A stretch of 64,000 nucleotides of DNA from Saccharina japonica (GCA_008828725.1 MEHQ01000383.1:184013-248012), one strand, 5' to 3'; counted from the stretch's first letter, positions 12,001 to 21,387 are shown. A program made the numbers and translations. The notes: generated by a model not told the origin, from the sequence alone.

Positions 12001-13424
12001 AACCAGGGTACCGTTTTTATTTTTGGCGGTCACCAAGGCTGCGGTCTTGTTATATCATTTGTGCGGGGTTGAGAACCTCAACTCCGCACAAGGGGAATGA
12101 TCGTATCACGTAGTGTGTATATGGTAAGGCACCCACGAGGCAGATACATAGCAATACCGATTGCTGTCTCTGGAAGTGGCCACACCATAATTTTAACTAA
12201 TTCATTGAAGCTGTCGTCCATATGCAAGTCCGCCTCACAAGCGGTTCTTAGCAGGATCCAGCTCACCCTCCATGCCACTCGCCCAATACTCCGCGGCGCT
12301 TTGCGCTTGGTGCAAGCAATGCCTGCCTGGTTGGTTAAAACCCAACGTGCTCCGTCTCGGCATTGTAGGGATGCGAGGGTCTATGGTCATACGACTACGG
12401 CCATGCGTGAAAATGAAGTGCACCCCCCCTCCCCCAGATAGATCAGCAAGCGTTTTGTATGTAATGAATGGATACAACGTACTCCGCGCCCAACTGCTGG
12501 AGGTGTCTCTATCAGGAGCAGGAACGGTGCTCCGTCTCGAAAGGGATGCGTGGTCAGTGGTGAAATGACTAAGGCAAGCAACGAGTGAGTACCCCCCCCC
12601 CCCTCCCCTTTATCTCCTTGCCCTCAACCTCCCTGTCAATTCGTTTGACCCTGTCACCGATATGCAAGAATTTCTGCCTCGCTCGCCGTTCTTGGTAGGG
12701 TGTATGCAGGTGACCCCTTTCATTGCGGCTCGCCGAACACCTCACGGTTCGCTTCGCGCTTGGTAGAAGCAAGCAATGTCTCTGCCTGGTCGGTGAAAAC
12801 CCGACGTGCTTCCCGCCCGGCTTTTGTCATGTAGAGAAGTGGAGTGTGTTCATGCCCTCCTTACCTGGTCGGTGAAAACCCGACATACTCCGTTCCGAGG
12901 CGTCGTAGGGATGCGAGGGTCTATGGTCATACGACTACGGCCATGCATGGAAATGAGGTACCCCCCCCCCCCTGCGAGAGACATGCCTATTTTCTCTACG
13001 TATGCCCAGACCCCGCGAGGAACATGCCTGTTGTTTTTACGTATGCCCAGACCGTGAGGCATACTTCCATCTCATTAAGCACGTCATACGCTTACCACCC
13101 TCTTGTTCCCCCCCCTGCCCCCTCCTTGCCCAAATCCCCCCTTTCTCCACCCCCTCCCTCCCCTCGCCACCCCCCCTCCCCTTTCCCTCGGACATGCCTC
13201 CGTCGTATACCTCTCTACGAAACATGTCGCTATATTCCGTGTTCCTTAAGTCTTTCGCGGGTGCGTTCGAAGCCTCTCTTCAAGAGCTCTCCGCTTCTGG
13301 GTCGACCACATCATCAATCGGACGATGGATCGGCGGGGGTTTCCTACTGCTTGTGGCGTTTTTTGTGGGTCCTATCGCCTCCAGCCTCGCGAATGGTTGG
13401 TTTAAGGGCACCGACGGGCAGTAG
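5887..13424 (+). CDS. ALG2: ALG2-type alpha-mannosyltransferase, C-terminal half (five exons)
   Basis: Joined exons 5887-6018, 7653-7766, 9523-9645, 10957-11120 and 13251-13424 give an open frame of 235 residues ending in TAG. It reads as the C-terminal half of ALG2, the GDP-mannose:Man1GlcNAc2-PP-dolichol mannosyltransferase that adds the second and third mannoses on the cytosolic face of the ER. Seen: the ALG2 motif NRFERKKN near residue 7, GGYDERV at the exon A/B junction, and the GT4 E-x7-E motif (E102 in HEHFG to E110 in PVEAM), then GGPLE and GFLCE. Residues 204-224 form a C-terminal hydrophobic segment, plausibly a membrane anchor. Intron phases are 1,1,1,0 and every split codon closes correctly. 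The N-terminal half (signature HPDLG.GGAE, about 200 residues) was not found between 1 and 5886, so the gene probably begins upstream of the window. Introns are 1634, 1756, 1311 and 2130 bp and packed with repeats. Confidence 0.9.
6025..6400. repeat. TTG/TGG trinucleotide-rich tract in ALG2 intron
   Basis: About 375 bp of GGTGTTGGTGTTGTTGTT-type sequence directly after the exon A donor. It produces long Val/Leu or Thr/Pro open frames on both strands that are artefacts. Confidence 0.85.
6698..6780 (+). mobile_element. C-tail element type 2 (CTR2), fragment
   Basis: GGTATGCGTGGTCAATGGCC, then AAATGACTAAGGCAAGCAAC, ending in a C-rich run; matches the CTR2 end at 12438-12603. Confidence 0.6.
6870..7612. 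repeat. GATC-minisatellite element with 35-bp array, ALG2 intron
   Basis: A short GATCTGTAT array (6886-6990), a linker with TTCCTGGGTTGGAACC, then about 14 units of a 35-bp repeat containing ATCGTAACGGCAGGTTTAGG (7128-7612), with variant units carrying CTACAGTAGATCG. It ends about 40 bp before the exon B acceptor. Confidence 0.85.
7653..7766 (+). CDS. ALG2: ALG2 exon B ([16 protein letters not shown])
   Basis: The acceptor TTTTCAG ends at 7652 and the donor GTAAGC starts at 7767, phase 1 at both ends. With the G from exon A the first codon is GGC (Gly), giving AGGYDERV, the strongest ALG2 signature in the window. The exon ends FQTNVGD. A 35-bp minisatellite runs to within about 40 bp of the acceptor. 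Confidence 0.92.
7789..7920 (-). mobile_element. CTR2 fragment with G/C tail
   Basis: A run of G at 7789-7802 followed by TTTGTTGCTCGCCTTTGATT, CGCATTCCTTTCGAGACGG and GAGACACCTTCAACA. This is CTR2 on the minus strand, 23 bp after the exon B donor. A MITE-2 copy abuts its far end. Confidence 0.65.
7922..8203. mobile_element. MITE-2, complete copy in ALG2 intron
   Basis: Begins GACTCGTGCTACGATAAAGG and ends near GCAAGCCTCTACTGCAGC. Contains the family core CTTAACCCAAAATCGTC, CATCGGGTAGCACG and GAGCTCCTCAAGTGACC. Confidence 0.7.
8262..8430 (-). repeat. About 90-bp near-pure G tract plus CTR2-like remnant
   Basis: 8262-8352 is almost only G with scattered T and C. The following sequence (AACTCATCTGTGCTTACC ... 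GCGCATCCCTTCGAGACAGG) looks like a decayed CTR2 end, so the tract may be an overgrown tail. Confidence 0.55.
8569..8965 (-). mobile_element. CTR1, one long and one short minus-strand copy
   Basis: A G run (8569-8580) followed by TACTCATGTCGTGCACGG through to TCTGCCTCGTGG at 8866, then a second end copy (TACTCATGTCGTGCATGG) without a G run to about 8965. Sequence is over 90% like the full-length copies by eye. Confidence 0.65.
9128..9365. repeat. Short GATC-minisatellite element remnant
   Basis: GATGATCTGTCTGATCTG, then ACCCAGGGATAGATGTTGC and GATCATACAGATCATACAG (9288-9320). These are linker words of the GATC element in inverted order. Confidence 0.5.
9523..9645 (+). CDS. ALG2: ALG2 exon C (E-x7-E catalytic motif)
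   Basis: The acceptor ATAAG ends at 9522. The split codon G|AG gives Glu, and the product reads [18 protein letters not shown], then [12 protein letters not shown] and VVAVSSG. The two glutamates eight apart are the retaining GT4 motif that contacts the nucleotide-sugar donor. The donor GTGAGG begins at 9646, phase 1. A second AG two bases downstream (9523-9524) would break the frame. Confidence 0.92.
9822..9901 (+). mobile_element. CTR1 duplicated fragment in ALG2 intron
   Basis: AATGTCTGCCTGGTTGGTG appears twice about 50 bp apart, each followed by a CCAACGT.TTCCG-like stretch. Confidence 0.5.
10005..10620. repeat. GATC-minisatellite element, two opposed 9-bp arrays
   Basis: Leader CACCTCGGACAGATCATA, a GATCTGTAT array at 10073-10285, a linker with TGCTTCCTGGGTTGGATC, then the inverted array ATACAGATC at 10400-10585. 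The two arrays can pair, giving a large potential hairpin within the ALG2 intron between exons C and D. Confidence 0.75.
10728..10800. repeat. Poly-C tracts in ALG2 intron
   Basis: Three runs of C, the longest about 20, around CGCCCATCCAAAATCC. No element end was identified beside them. Confidence 0.8.
10957..11120 (+). CDS. ALG2: ALG2 exon D ([10 protein letters not shown] ... KFSME)
   Basis: The acceptor GTGCAG ends at 10956. The joined codon G|GT gives the second Gly of GGPLE, followed by [12 protein letters not shown] and [17 protein letters not shown]. The donor GTATGAG begins at 11121, phase 0. A GGGA tetranucleotide run (about 11179-11218) lies 60 bp inside the next intron. Confidence 0.92.
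11175..11220. repeat. GGGA tetranucleotide microsatellite
   Basis: About ten AGGG units, 60 bp into the intron after exon D. Confidence 0.9.
11377..11623. mobile_element. MITE-2, complete copy, good terminal inverted repeats
   Basis: Left end GACGCGTGCTACGGTAGAGG; the right end is its inverse, CCTCTATCGTAGCATGCGTC. About 247 bp with no coding content. One of the best-preserved members of the most numerous family in the window. Confidence 0.8.
11640..11740 (+). mobile_element. Two CTR1 tail fragments
   Basis: CGACTACGGCCATGCATAAC ending GAGAACACCCCC, and ACGACTACGGCCGTGCACG ending GAGTACACCCCCCCCC. Both are severely truncated at the 5' side and keep the C-rich end. Confidence 0.6.
11742..11917 (+). 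mobile_element. CTR2, about 175 bp
   Basis: Starts GATATGACTAACAAACG, contains CCAACTGTTGGAAGTGTC and GGTGCTCCGTCTCGAAAGGG, and ends AACAAAAATGAGTACCCC plus C-rich sequence. It matches the copy at 12438-12603 along its whole length. Confidence 0.65.
11937..12430 (+). mobile_element. CTR1, second full-length copy
   Basis: Same start (GGTTGGGTTGGCGTCG) and order as the 4626-5124 copy, with an altered end GTGAAAATGAAGTGCACC then C. The start directly follows the tail of the CTR2 copy, as the 4626 copy follows a CTR1 tail. Confidence 0.7.
12438..12603 (+). mobile_element. CTR2, about 165 bp with C tail
   Basis: GATAGATCAGCAAGCGTTTTG to GCAACGAGTGAGTACC and a run of 12 C. It abuts the previous CTR1 tail, showing head-to-tail insertion of the two families. 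Confidence 0.65.
12655..12972 (+). mobile_element. CTR1, divergent copy with internal duplication
   Basis: Contains CGCTTCGCGCTTGGTAG, two CCTGGTCGGTGAAAACCCG blocks and the end CATGGAAATGAGGTACC plus 11 C. Confidence 0.6.
13251..13424 (+). CDS. ALG2: ALG2 terminal exon E with C-terminal hydrophobic segment
   Basis: The acceptor TTAAG ends at 13250, after a long C/T-rich stretch. The frame joins KFSME to [13 protein letters not shown], aligning with the KFSPEAFTEQL-type end of animal ALG2. It then adds a Ser/Thr-rich linker, about 20 hydrophobic residues ([10 protein letters not shown]...IASSL) and [10 protein letters not shown] before TAG at 13422. A C-tail element begins only about 10 bases after the stop. 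No clear polyadenylation signal is seen. Confidence 0.82.
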   Translation, partial: SFAGAFEASLQELSASGSTTSSIGRWIGGGFLLLVAFFVGPIASSLANGWFKGTDGQ

Positions 13425-13429
13425 GCGGG

Positions 13430-14070
13430 GGGCAGAAAATGATCTCATTAGCCGCATGCCATGCATGGCCGTGGGCTTGTATGACCATAGCCCCCTCGCA
13501 TCCCTATACGGGGCGGAACCCGCCGGGTTTTTACCGACCAGGCAGACACTCTGCTTGCTTGCATTTGCACCAAAGCGCGAAGCGAAACGTGGGGCGTTCG
13601 GCGAGTCGCGTGAAGGGTGGCCTGCATCCTACAAAGAACCGCTTGTTAGGCGAGCTTTCTGTCATATGGAGGACAGCGTTGGGTGCATTGAGTTTTTCGT
13701 GGGAGGGGGGAGGGGTGCACCCATTAACCGCATGTCATACATGACCGTAGTCGTGTGACCATAGTCCCTCGCATCCCTACGATGCAGGCACGGAGCACGC
13801 GGGATTTACAGGGGGTGGAGAAGGGGGAGGGGGGGGCGGGGGTACTTATGTGTGGGGGGGGTGTACTCATGTCGTGCACGGCCGTAGTCGTATGGCCATA
13901 GACCCTCGCAACCCTACAAGGCCGGGACGGACCACGTTACGTTTTCACCAACCATGCAGACATTGCTCGCACCAAGCGCGAAGCGCCTTGAGGTATTGGG
14001 CGAGTCGCGTAGAGGGTAAGCTGCATCCTGCTATGAACCGCCTGTGAGGCGGACTTGCATATGGATGACA
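13430..14070 (-). mobile_element. Two CTR1 copies directly 3' of ALG2
   Basis: A divergent copy (13430-13760) starts about 6 bp after the ALG2 stop. A closer copy (13850-14068) is preceded by GGGGGGGTGTACTCATG. Both are on the minus strand. The ALG2 polyadenylation site probably lies in or before the first. Confidence 0.6.
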
Positions 14071-14321
14071 GGGGCGGGGGGGGGGGGGGTTGGTATCAAT
14101 TTTCTTGGTACAAAGAGGGTGAATGGGTGGAGGAAGAGGCTGCTGCGGAGGTCTGCTTTGAGAGGCATGGAGGGGAGTCGTTTGTCGTTTGTCATCATGC
14201 GCTGGCTTAGACTGCAACTTATTTCGGCGGCGTGGTTGCTTGTGCCGTCACGCGCAATGCAAACTTCAAGGATGCGTGCAGGACGGTGGCAAATATGATG
14301 AAAACCGACAGACTACCAAAA

Positions 14322-14460
14322 AAGCCAGGTTGAGGTTTGGAGGAACATAAAAAAATTGGGAGTCGTTATCTGGCAATTGGTGTAGAAAACCACCCTCTCT
14401 TCGAGAAGGAATCCAGCCTGGACCAGATTTCCTGTTTCTTGTTAGGTGTCCTGTACTGTA
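14322..14460. mobile_element. MITE-3, partial copy
   Basis: Right end CCTGTTTCTTGTTAGGTG plus TCCTGTACTGTA, body GGGAGTCGTTATCTGGC. Family members with both ends are at 52683-52861 and 63049-63222; other copies at 19951-20103, 58143-58328 and 58682-58912. Confidence 0.6.
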
Positions 14461-14539
14461 CCAGGTACAACAGTAAAATTCTCGGGTCAAGTGTAGCATA
14501 CATATTAGTAGTACTTACGGATTTTTGCGATGTTCAGTT

Positions 14540-14965
14540 CGAGTGTCGGGATATCGTTCGTTGGCTATCATAGAAAACGGTATTCCGGGACAGAAAACGG
14601 CACGTATCTCCATGTTTGGGTTGTTGAGCGTTGAAGAGCTGATTTTATTTTGTATGCCGTTAGCTGGCGCAGAAACCACCGCTGTACCGTTGTCTATATT
14701 TCGTGAGGAACAGTATTAATTTCGGGATATGGTTCGTTCGACAGAAAGCGGTATACCGGGACAAGAAACGGTATCTCCCTGCATGGTATGTTGCGCATTC
14801 AAAAGCTGATTTATTTTCCTACACCGTTAACTGGCGGAGAATCCACTGGTGTACCGTTTTAAGGCTTTTCGCCAGGTACAGTAGTGATTTCGGGATACCG
14901 TTCGTTCGACAGAAAACGGTATACCGGAACAACGGTGGATTCTCCGCCAGTTGACGGTATACCTG
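14540..14965. repeat. Tandem repeat of about 167 bp x 3 with inverted end
   Basis: TTTCGGGATA..GTTCGTTCGACAG occurs near 14550, 14718 and 14886. GGCGGAGAATCCAC near 14833 is inverted as GTGGATTCTCCGCC near 14935, so the last units can fold back. Confidence 0.65.
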
Positions 14966-15092
14966 GGGTAGAATACAAAACCAGCTCCTTTAGTCACAAC
15001 AATCCAACAGGGAGACCGTCTCCTGTACTACCTTTTTGTACGATGCATTTTTTTTTTAGGCAGAACCTAAAAAACGCCGCCCCTAGCAACGC

Positions 15093-15198
15093 CTGACAGG
15101 TCGGTGGAAACCCGACATGCCCCGTCCCGGCATTGTAGGGATGCGAGCGTCTATGGTCATATGACCATACGACTATGGCCATATGCATGAATATCGAG
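15093..15198 (+). mobile_element. CTR1, 5'-truncated copy with C tail
   Basis: Begins at CCTGACAGGTCGGTGG in mid-element and ends ATGAATATCGAGTACC plus 10 C. Confidence 0.65.
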
Positions 15199-15359
15199 TA
15201 CCCCCCCCCCAACAAAAAAAGACCCTGGGTACACTACCGCGGAAATCGCTTATAATACGAGCATAGAGCAGTTGTAGATGCATGGTGACATGTGCCCAAA
15301 CGCGATGGCCCTCTCCCTGTGGGATGACACAACCGGTGCCTGGACCCCCCCCCCCTGTA

Positions 15360-15452
15360 CAGCTCCGTCTCTACAGCTCCGTCTCGAAAGGGATGCGTGG
15401 TCAATGGTCAAATGACTAAGGCAAGCAACAAATGAGTACGCCCCCCCCCCCT
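15360..15452 (+). mobile_element. CTR2, 5'-truncated copy with C tail
   Basis: CAGCTCCGTCTCGAAAGGG (first part duplicated) to CAACAAATGAGTACGCC and C run. Confidence 0.65.
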
Positions 15453-15696
15453 GTACAAGGTGACCGTAAACAAATATTTGTGAGAGCCATCATTGGACAA
15501 GGCGCAGGAGGACTTAAGCTTTGTATGCGCATAGATACGGTATATAGGGCTCCTTTTGTTTCTTCCGTGGATTTTCTGCTGTCGGAGTGCTTCTGGGTGT
15601 TCAACGTTTTGAACGTCACACATGCTATACCCATGTTGCGGGAGAGCAAGACACATACATACTTATTATGTCGACATGTTGTGGGAATAGGCGGTG

Positions 15697-15967
15697 GACG
15701 CATGCTACGTACTACGGTAAAGGTGCACGATTTCTGCCTTCTAAGGGTGGTCACTTGAGGAGCTCTACTGTATAAACCCCACCCAAAAACATGATTTTGG
15801 AGGAAAATAATGATAGTGCTACCCGATGAGCGAAACCCGAGGCCTAACTATACAAGGAAAACAAAGCAACACAAAAATAAAAGTCGGACGATTTAGGGTT
15901 AAGATGCCCGTTCATTCAGAAACTGTTTCGGCGAAAAAGTGTTAACTCTATTATCGTAGCACGCGTC
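15697..15967. mobile_element. MITE-2, complete copy
   Basis: GACGCATGCTACGTACTACGG at the left, TATTATCGTAGCACGCGTC at the right; core GGTGGTCACTTGAGGAGCTC and GTCGGACGATTTAGGG. Confidence 0.75.
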
Positions 15968-16874
15968 TGTGTCACCACATATAGCACGCTCCCCTCCCCC
16001 CCCCCCGCCTCGTACGATACGTGCCTGTGCATTTTTTTTTATCGCGAGAGGACTTTATTTAGCCCGTTCTTCTTTCGTCGACTACGTATGTGTATAGGTC
16101 GCCGTGTCGAATTATTGCGCCTATACCCACGCGTGCCCGCGCATACAATGATACTAGTTCAATCTATGCCGTCAGTCAGCTGGTCATGGTCACATTGTAC
16201 GACAACTGCTGCTTGCTCTATACGTAGAGTTGCTTCATCTTGATAATTTTATCGACCCCCGGCTGAAGGTGGTCACCACCCCAACCGGAAACTCTAATAC
16301 ACAAAAGTATTAAGGAGGTATGGTATCAGAGGAACTAACTACAACAGTATGTTCCGTATTCACGGAAAGGGACATTGTGTTAGAGTAGTGTTAGGCATAA
16401 CGCTCTAACATAACGTTAATAGTGTTTTCCGTAACACTGACAATAATAGAGGGGGATTGTTTTTAATTAATTGATTTGGCAAAAGAGGGACGCGATACAA
16501 TAACACCCTATACTAACCCCGACCCTACTGAGAGGCCTCTGCTCGGTTGGTGTAATGGGCCGTGGGGCCGTTGTGCTTATTTTCCAGCGAAGGATACATT
16601 TAATGCTATACGTTCTGTAGTTGCGTTGCGGGCACATGTATGTATGCGCCTGTGTACACTATCTAACCCGTTTCAGCCCCCGATATATGTAACAGGCTTC
16701 GTGGTCACCTGCTAGCCCACTGGGGCGACCGGCTCTGGGACTAATCACAGCTGCTTCTATCTCTTTTACGCTTCTTGATTCTACACGAAAGTGAGTAACA
16801 CCAAGGATGCTTTAATAGACAAACCTGAAAGGGGATACTCTGTCTGTGTCTCACCCTGTTTCCATGTAACATAT
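15968..16874. other. No recognisable gene
   Basis: 16030-16080 is a fragment of the poly-A SINE (TATCGCGAGAGGACTT.. CGTCGACT). 16280-16440 carries inverted pairs CTCTAATACAC/GTGTTAGAG. An open frame at 16476-16715 has no recognisable domain. Confidence 0.35.
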
Positions 16875-16950
16875 TCGACAAAAATGGTGTCGGCTTTTTC
16901 ACTCTGAATGAACAATATGTGTCCTGCACATTGTCGGAAGGCGAATTAAA
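16875..16950 (+). repeat. TTTTTCATTCTGAATGAA dispersed repeat (family L)
   Basis: TGTCGGCTTTTTCACTCTG, ATGAACA and GTCCTGCACATTGTCGGAAGG. Close relatives lie at 25103-25172, 27536-27604, 31563-31632 and, inverted, 55421-55489. Possibly the shared end of a retroposon family. Confidence 0.55.
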
Positions 16951-19116
16951 TATTATTATTATTATGCTTGCCATCCGACAATCAATGTGTACTCGTAGTG
17001 TTGTTCCAAAAACGACTCAGGGAACAGAAAGTGAATAACTCTCCAGATCAAAAGCAAGCGTAGCAGGATTATGTTCCGCCCGTTCTGTACGGCTCACTGC
17101 ATGTAACTCGGACTACACCAATTAGTATTATCCCCCCACATGATCACGCAGTGTGGTCTGCAGTGAGTGGTGGCCGATGATGCTGCTCAGGTGCTGTTGT
17201 TGCGATCGTCGCCCTCACTCTTCTTGTTTTTTTTTTATCGCCATTTTTTTCCCCTCTGCTCTGCAGTCGCGAAAATAACGCTCGACACTTGCTCGACACG
17301 TAAGTTCGCTTGCGGGGCGGGGGCAGCCGCAAATAAATATAAAAAATATCCATCAAATAAATATCCAAATATCCAAATATCTGAATATTATCCACAAATA
17401 TCCTAACTGTACAAATATCCAGATGCTATTAATAGTATGATTGGCGCTACGTATGTACGTACGCACGTACTCGTACACATTTATTGTCAGATGACAAATT
17501 AAATCACTTTTCATTCGGGCTACTCGACTCGTATCACACGAGTACGAGTACGAGAGTACCCGGTACCCGGTACCCGGTACCCGGTACCCGGTACCCGGTA
17601 CGTAAATAAACAGCATCCGAGTATCCAAATGCAAAGATCAAAGATCATGTACGTACGCATGCGTGTCGTGCCCGTCTACGTGCAGTAACATATCTTATCT
17701 ACGACATCTACTGCACGACATCTACGACACGCATCTACGACACGTAATAAATACCTGTGTACAGAGTACCAGGTATTCAACGATTTTTTCAGTTCGTATC
17801 TTGTATTTTACTGGCTTTTTTGTTTGCTCTCTTCGGATTGTTACTGGGTTTTTCCATGTTGCCTTTCGCACGATGGAGTTCTTTGGCTTGACCTTCGTAT
17901 GCCTCGTACGTACTCCTCGTTCACTGCTGTCAACGAGAAAACAAGAGAGTGGACGAGTACACGAGCACTTTACCAGGTATACACGACAAGTACAACAACA
18001 AACACAAGATAATACACGACGACTACATCAGTACACGAACGAGTGAACGAGTCTACACACACACACCCGGAGAGGCACAGACAGGCGAGCAACTCAACTC
18101 AACTCAACTCAAGGCAAGCATTTTATTAGCAACATCATAATAAAGTGAGGGCGGGTGTGCGTCGAGCGACTGCTTGCTGTGTCTCGCGTTTTTTTTCTTC
18201 TCTGTTCCGATCGTCAGTGTTGCGTGACCGAGATGAAATGATACAGACCTCCTATATTCGTACTGTAAACCCTACGAGTACAGTAGTACGGTTCGGTAGA
18301 CCAACATACAGATAGATATCCTACGACAGTACGAGCAGCGCTACGAAAACAAAGTATTCAAGGTGGACTGCTTTAATTGCTGTGGCACTGGCTGGTGCTT
18401 TTGCTCTGACTGTCGGCGTGTGCGTGCTCCATCTACACGTTCCCACACGCTTTCATCGCAGTACGAGCGTAGTGGGCAGCCATGTGGTTTGTCTTTGTCG
18501 TCATGATGCGATGGTCTCTTTTCGTATCAAAGTCTGTACAGGATGGCATCAAGAATCGGCAGGGAGGAGGCTAAAAGTGCCACTCATTCTGAACACAAAA
18601 TATATGCACCATTCACCATAGGTATCGCTATTTATCGCCAACAACAGTCCTTATATCCACGCCTAGAATGGTCTGGAGATAACACGAGCAAGCAGTACTA
18701 CTCGTACAGCAGCATCCAGTATGCGTACTGCGGTCGTATAACATGATGCCAGAGGGTACCACGCACACTGACTGTTGTTGTAGTAATAATGCTGTTGTGA
18801 TTAATTGCTTCATCGCTTTTATATCGTACTCTTCTCGCGCTCCAGCCCAACCAAAAACTCGCGTCTATTCCGCTTTTTTTTCCATGCACAACGAACGGCC
18901 TTCGGCACAAAAAGCCGCACGCAGTCACAATAACCAAATCAATCGGAAATCGTTCTATAATACAAGTATTATCGTCTCGTCGACCCTGGTAGCATCCAGG
19001 GGAGTCGCCGGCCAGTAGTCAGTCGCGAGGAAATGTACCTAACAATAACATCATGGAATAACGCCACGCTGCAGCTAGCAAAGCTGAATACCGACCGGTT
19101 GGAAGAATTCACAGCT
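16951..19116. other. No recognisable gene; short microsatellites
   Basis: Contains a heptamer minisatellite GGTACCC x 6 (17557-17600), an ACTCA pentamer run (18092-18112) and imperfect ACGAGTAC words. A Cys-rich frame at 18369-18415 (DCFNCCGTGWCFCSDCRR) is too short to call. Confidence 0.35.
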
Positions 19117-19216
19117 GACCCTAGTAAATAGGACATTCGGTACCCACTAAAACCTATACTTTTTACTATTTTTACTAACAAAATATGGTCCTATTTACTA
19201 TGGTCCTCCGTAATAA
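19117..19216. mobile_element. MITE-1, near-complete copy
   Basis: About 100 bp. The left part CTAGTAAATAGGACA is inverted at the right as TGGTCCTATTTACTATGG, ending CCTCCGTAATA. It lies 30 bp upstream of a full MITE-2 copy. Confidence 0.7.
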
Positions 19217-19247
19217 TAACCTTTTCCCTTCTTCCCACTTCGGCCCT

Positions 19248-19495
19248 GACGCATGCTACGATAGAGGTGCACCATGTTTTTTCTGAGCTCCTCACTTAAG
19301 GAGCGTCATACCTCACCGAGAAAATAATTTTGGAGGGGAAAAAACGTGCTGCCGGATGCGAAATCGCATGACCGAAGTATACTCTGAAACATTATTCGTC
19401 ACAAAAAATGAAAGTCCGACGAATTTGGGTTTAGGATCCCGATCGTTCAGAAAACGATTAAGCCAAAAAGTGCTACCTCTACCGTAGCACTAGTC
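19248..19495. mobile_element. MITE-2, complete copy
   Basis: GACGCATGCTACGATAGAGG to GCTACCTCTACCGTAGCAC. 248 bp, with a further 36-bp end fragment at 19535-19570. Confidence 0.8.
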
Positions 19496-19600
19496 CCCTG
19501 TACCTACGTATGTACTAGACATGTCTTGGTCATTGACGCATGCTACCACTACTACGGTAGAAGTGCACCCTTTGCTTCGAATGCAAAGTACAGGACACCT

Positions 19601-19705
19601 TTTACGGAAGACCACAGTAAATAAGACCAAATATTGTTAGTGAAAATAGGTAAATATTATGTACCTGGTACGTACGTGTTTGTCTGTTCCGTAGGTCCCT
19701 ATATA
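19601..19705. mobile_element. MITE-1, partial copy
   Basis: The left end TTTACGGAAGACCACAG and the interior AATATTGTTAGTGAAAATAG are present. The right end fades into AT-rich sequence after CCGTAGGTCC. Confidence 0.5.
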
Positions 19706-19950
19706 TATGTGAGCTTTTGAATTCCCGTGGTAAAATTCCCGTGGCCATACCGCGGTTCCTATATACTTCGTAAACATAAATGAAAACGCCGTCATCATTC
19801 GATTCGCCGTGGTTTGGTCTTTCTTGTGGTGCTTTTTCGATTGTTTAATCCTCCTTGGTTAGTTTGATATGGTCGATTTACCTCGATTCCCGAAACGTTC
19901 GGGAATTTTCCCGAGGAAGGCCCTGCTATTTACTACGTATGGTTCTCCGT

Positions 19951-20103
19951 AAGAACGAGAAACGGGCTGATATTCAGAGTAGAACAATAAATTCGAGAGT
20001 TTTTATCTCGAAATTAGTGCAGAAAGCACCCTCCCTCAAATAAGAAACCCAGCCTTCACCAGAGTTCCTGCTTCTTATTAGTCAGGTGTCCTGCACTGCT
20101 GTA
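19951..20103. mobile_element. MITE-3, partial copy
   Basis: Body GAGTAGAACAATAAATTCG and AATTAGTGCAGAAAGCACCC; right end TTCTTATTAGTCAGGTGTCC. Confidence 0.6.
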
Positions 20104-20199
20104 TACACCCCACCCAAAATCTGTTTTTGACAAAAAATGAAAGTGAAAACCGATGAACAGTCCCCATGAGACATACAGTACCTCGTACTCGTCATATTT

Positions 20200-20317
20200 C
20201 GGGGTGGGCTAATGTAGTAAATAGGACCTACGTTGCACACAAAAAAGCATATATTTATCTATTTTTACTCGCAATATTTGGTCCTATTTACTAGTGTTTA
20301 CTATGGCCCTCCGTAAT
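20200..20317. mobile_element. MITE-1, complete copy
   Basis: Starts CGGGGTGGGCTAATGTAG, has the interior CTATTTTTACTCGCAATATT, and ends TGGCCCTCCGTAATA after a short internal duplication of TTTACTA. Confidence 0.7.
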
Positions 20318-20540
20318 AGTTTTTTTTTTCTTTCTTTCTTTTTCTTTTTCCCATCCCATTTTCGTCCTTTTCCTTTTTCTCTCTCCTTCCTACACAGTAG
20401 CCGCAACTCAGACCCCGGGTCACAAATGTAGGCCCTTCTCCTTCCCCCCCCTCTACTATACGGTTCGTGCTTTGAATTTTGTATCGCGAGAAGACTTCGG
20501 CCCTTTCTTTTCCCTCGTCGACTCGCATCGATGCAAACCT
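20318..20540 (-). mobile_element. Poly-A SINE body (minus strand)
   Basis: Reverse complement of the 50405-50610 element: a T/C-rich tail, CCCATCCCATTTTCGTCC, GGGTCACAAATGTAGGCCC and TATCGCGAGAAGACTTCG. Confidence 0.55.
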
Positions 20541-20651
20541 AGCTTAATACTCGTATACGTGTTGCAAAACAAAATAATGGGATTCCGACGATTTTTTACT
20601 TAAAACAGAGCCCAATCATCATACAAAAACGGTTTTAGCCGAACACTGCAA

Positions 20652-20765
20652 TAATATTACCCGGGACCATAGTAAATGGGACCTATGGTACATAAAAAAC
20701 CTGTGTATTTACATATTTTTACCGACAATATTTGTGGTCCTATTCACCATGGCTACCCGTATAAT
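20652..20765. mobile_element. MITE-1, complete copy
   Basis: The left end ATAATATTACCCGGGACC and right end GGCTACCCGTATAAT are inverted versions of one another with mismatches. The centre contains CTGTGTATTTACATATTTTT. Confidence 0.65.
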
Positions 20766-20939
20766 ACTCCTATTGTGTGACATCACGCGTCCACTGGTGG
20801 TATTGTCACGCGCACGACGGTGCAAAGCATTCCCACTGTTCGCGTCCACATTCTGATCGTCGAATTTGGCTGTGTACACCACGGAGTAAAACATCTCCGT
20901 GTTTGCAGGTGGTTGCGACATTTTTTTTGTCAGCCCGCC

Positions 20940-21075
20940 CGTACAACAGTAACAGCAGCAGCAGCAGCAATAGCTGCGGCAGAAGCAGCAGCAGCAGTAA
21001 CAGCAGCAGCAGCAGCAGCAATAGCTGCGGCAGCAGCAGCAGCAGCACCACAGCAGCACCACCAGCACCACCAGC
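20940..21075. repeat. CAG-rich microsatellite
   Basis: CAGCAG runs twice interrupted by AATAGCTGCGGCAG, about 50 bp apart. Open frames over it (poly-Ser, poly-Ala, poly-Leu) are composition artefacts. Confidence 0.8.
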
Positions 21076-21387
21076 AATGCGTCCAGACCTAGATGCTGCC
21101 CGTATTTATACCCGTACGGCTGCACGTACATCAGTACTGATACCTTATCGTATGTATGTTCAGCACGCTGCGCACGGTGTCCAAACATGTGCATTACAGA
21201 GCACGGCTGCATGATGATGTGTCAGTTGGTGCTGTCGAGCTCTTTTCCACTACTACTTCAAGCACAACGTACGTACACCCTGGGCGTATATGTAAAGACC
21301 GTTGGATCATGAATATGAAAATAACATGGTCTTTAAATATCCATCCAGTGTTTTCGTAGCTGTAGTCTATAATACAGAAAGTACCGC

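Noticed and set aside
20709..21214. Poly-Ser, poly-Ala and poly-Leu/Cys frames
   Set aside because: They are CAG microsatellite translations in all frames.
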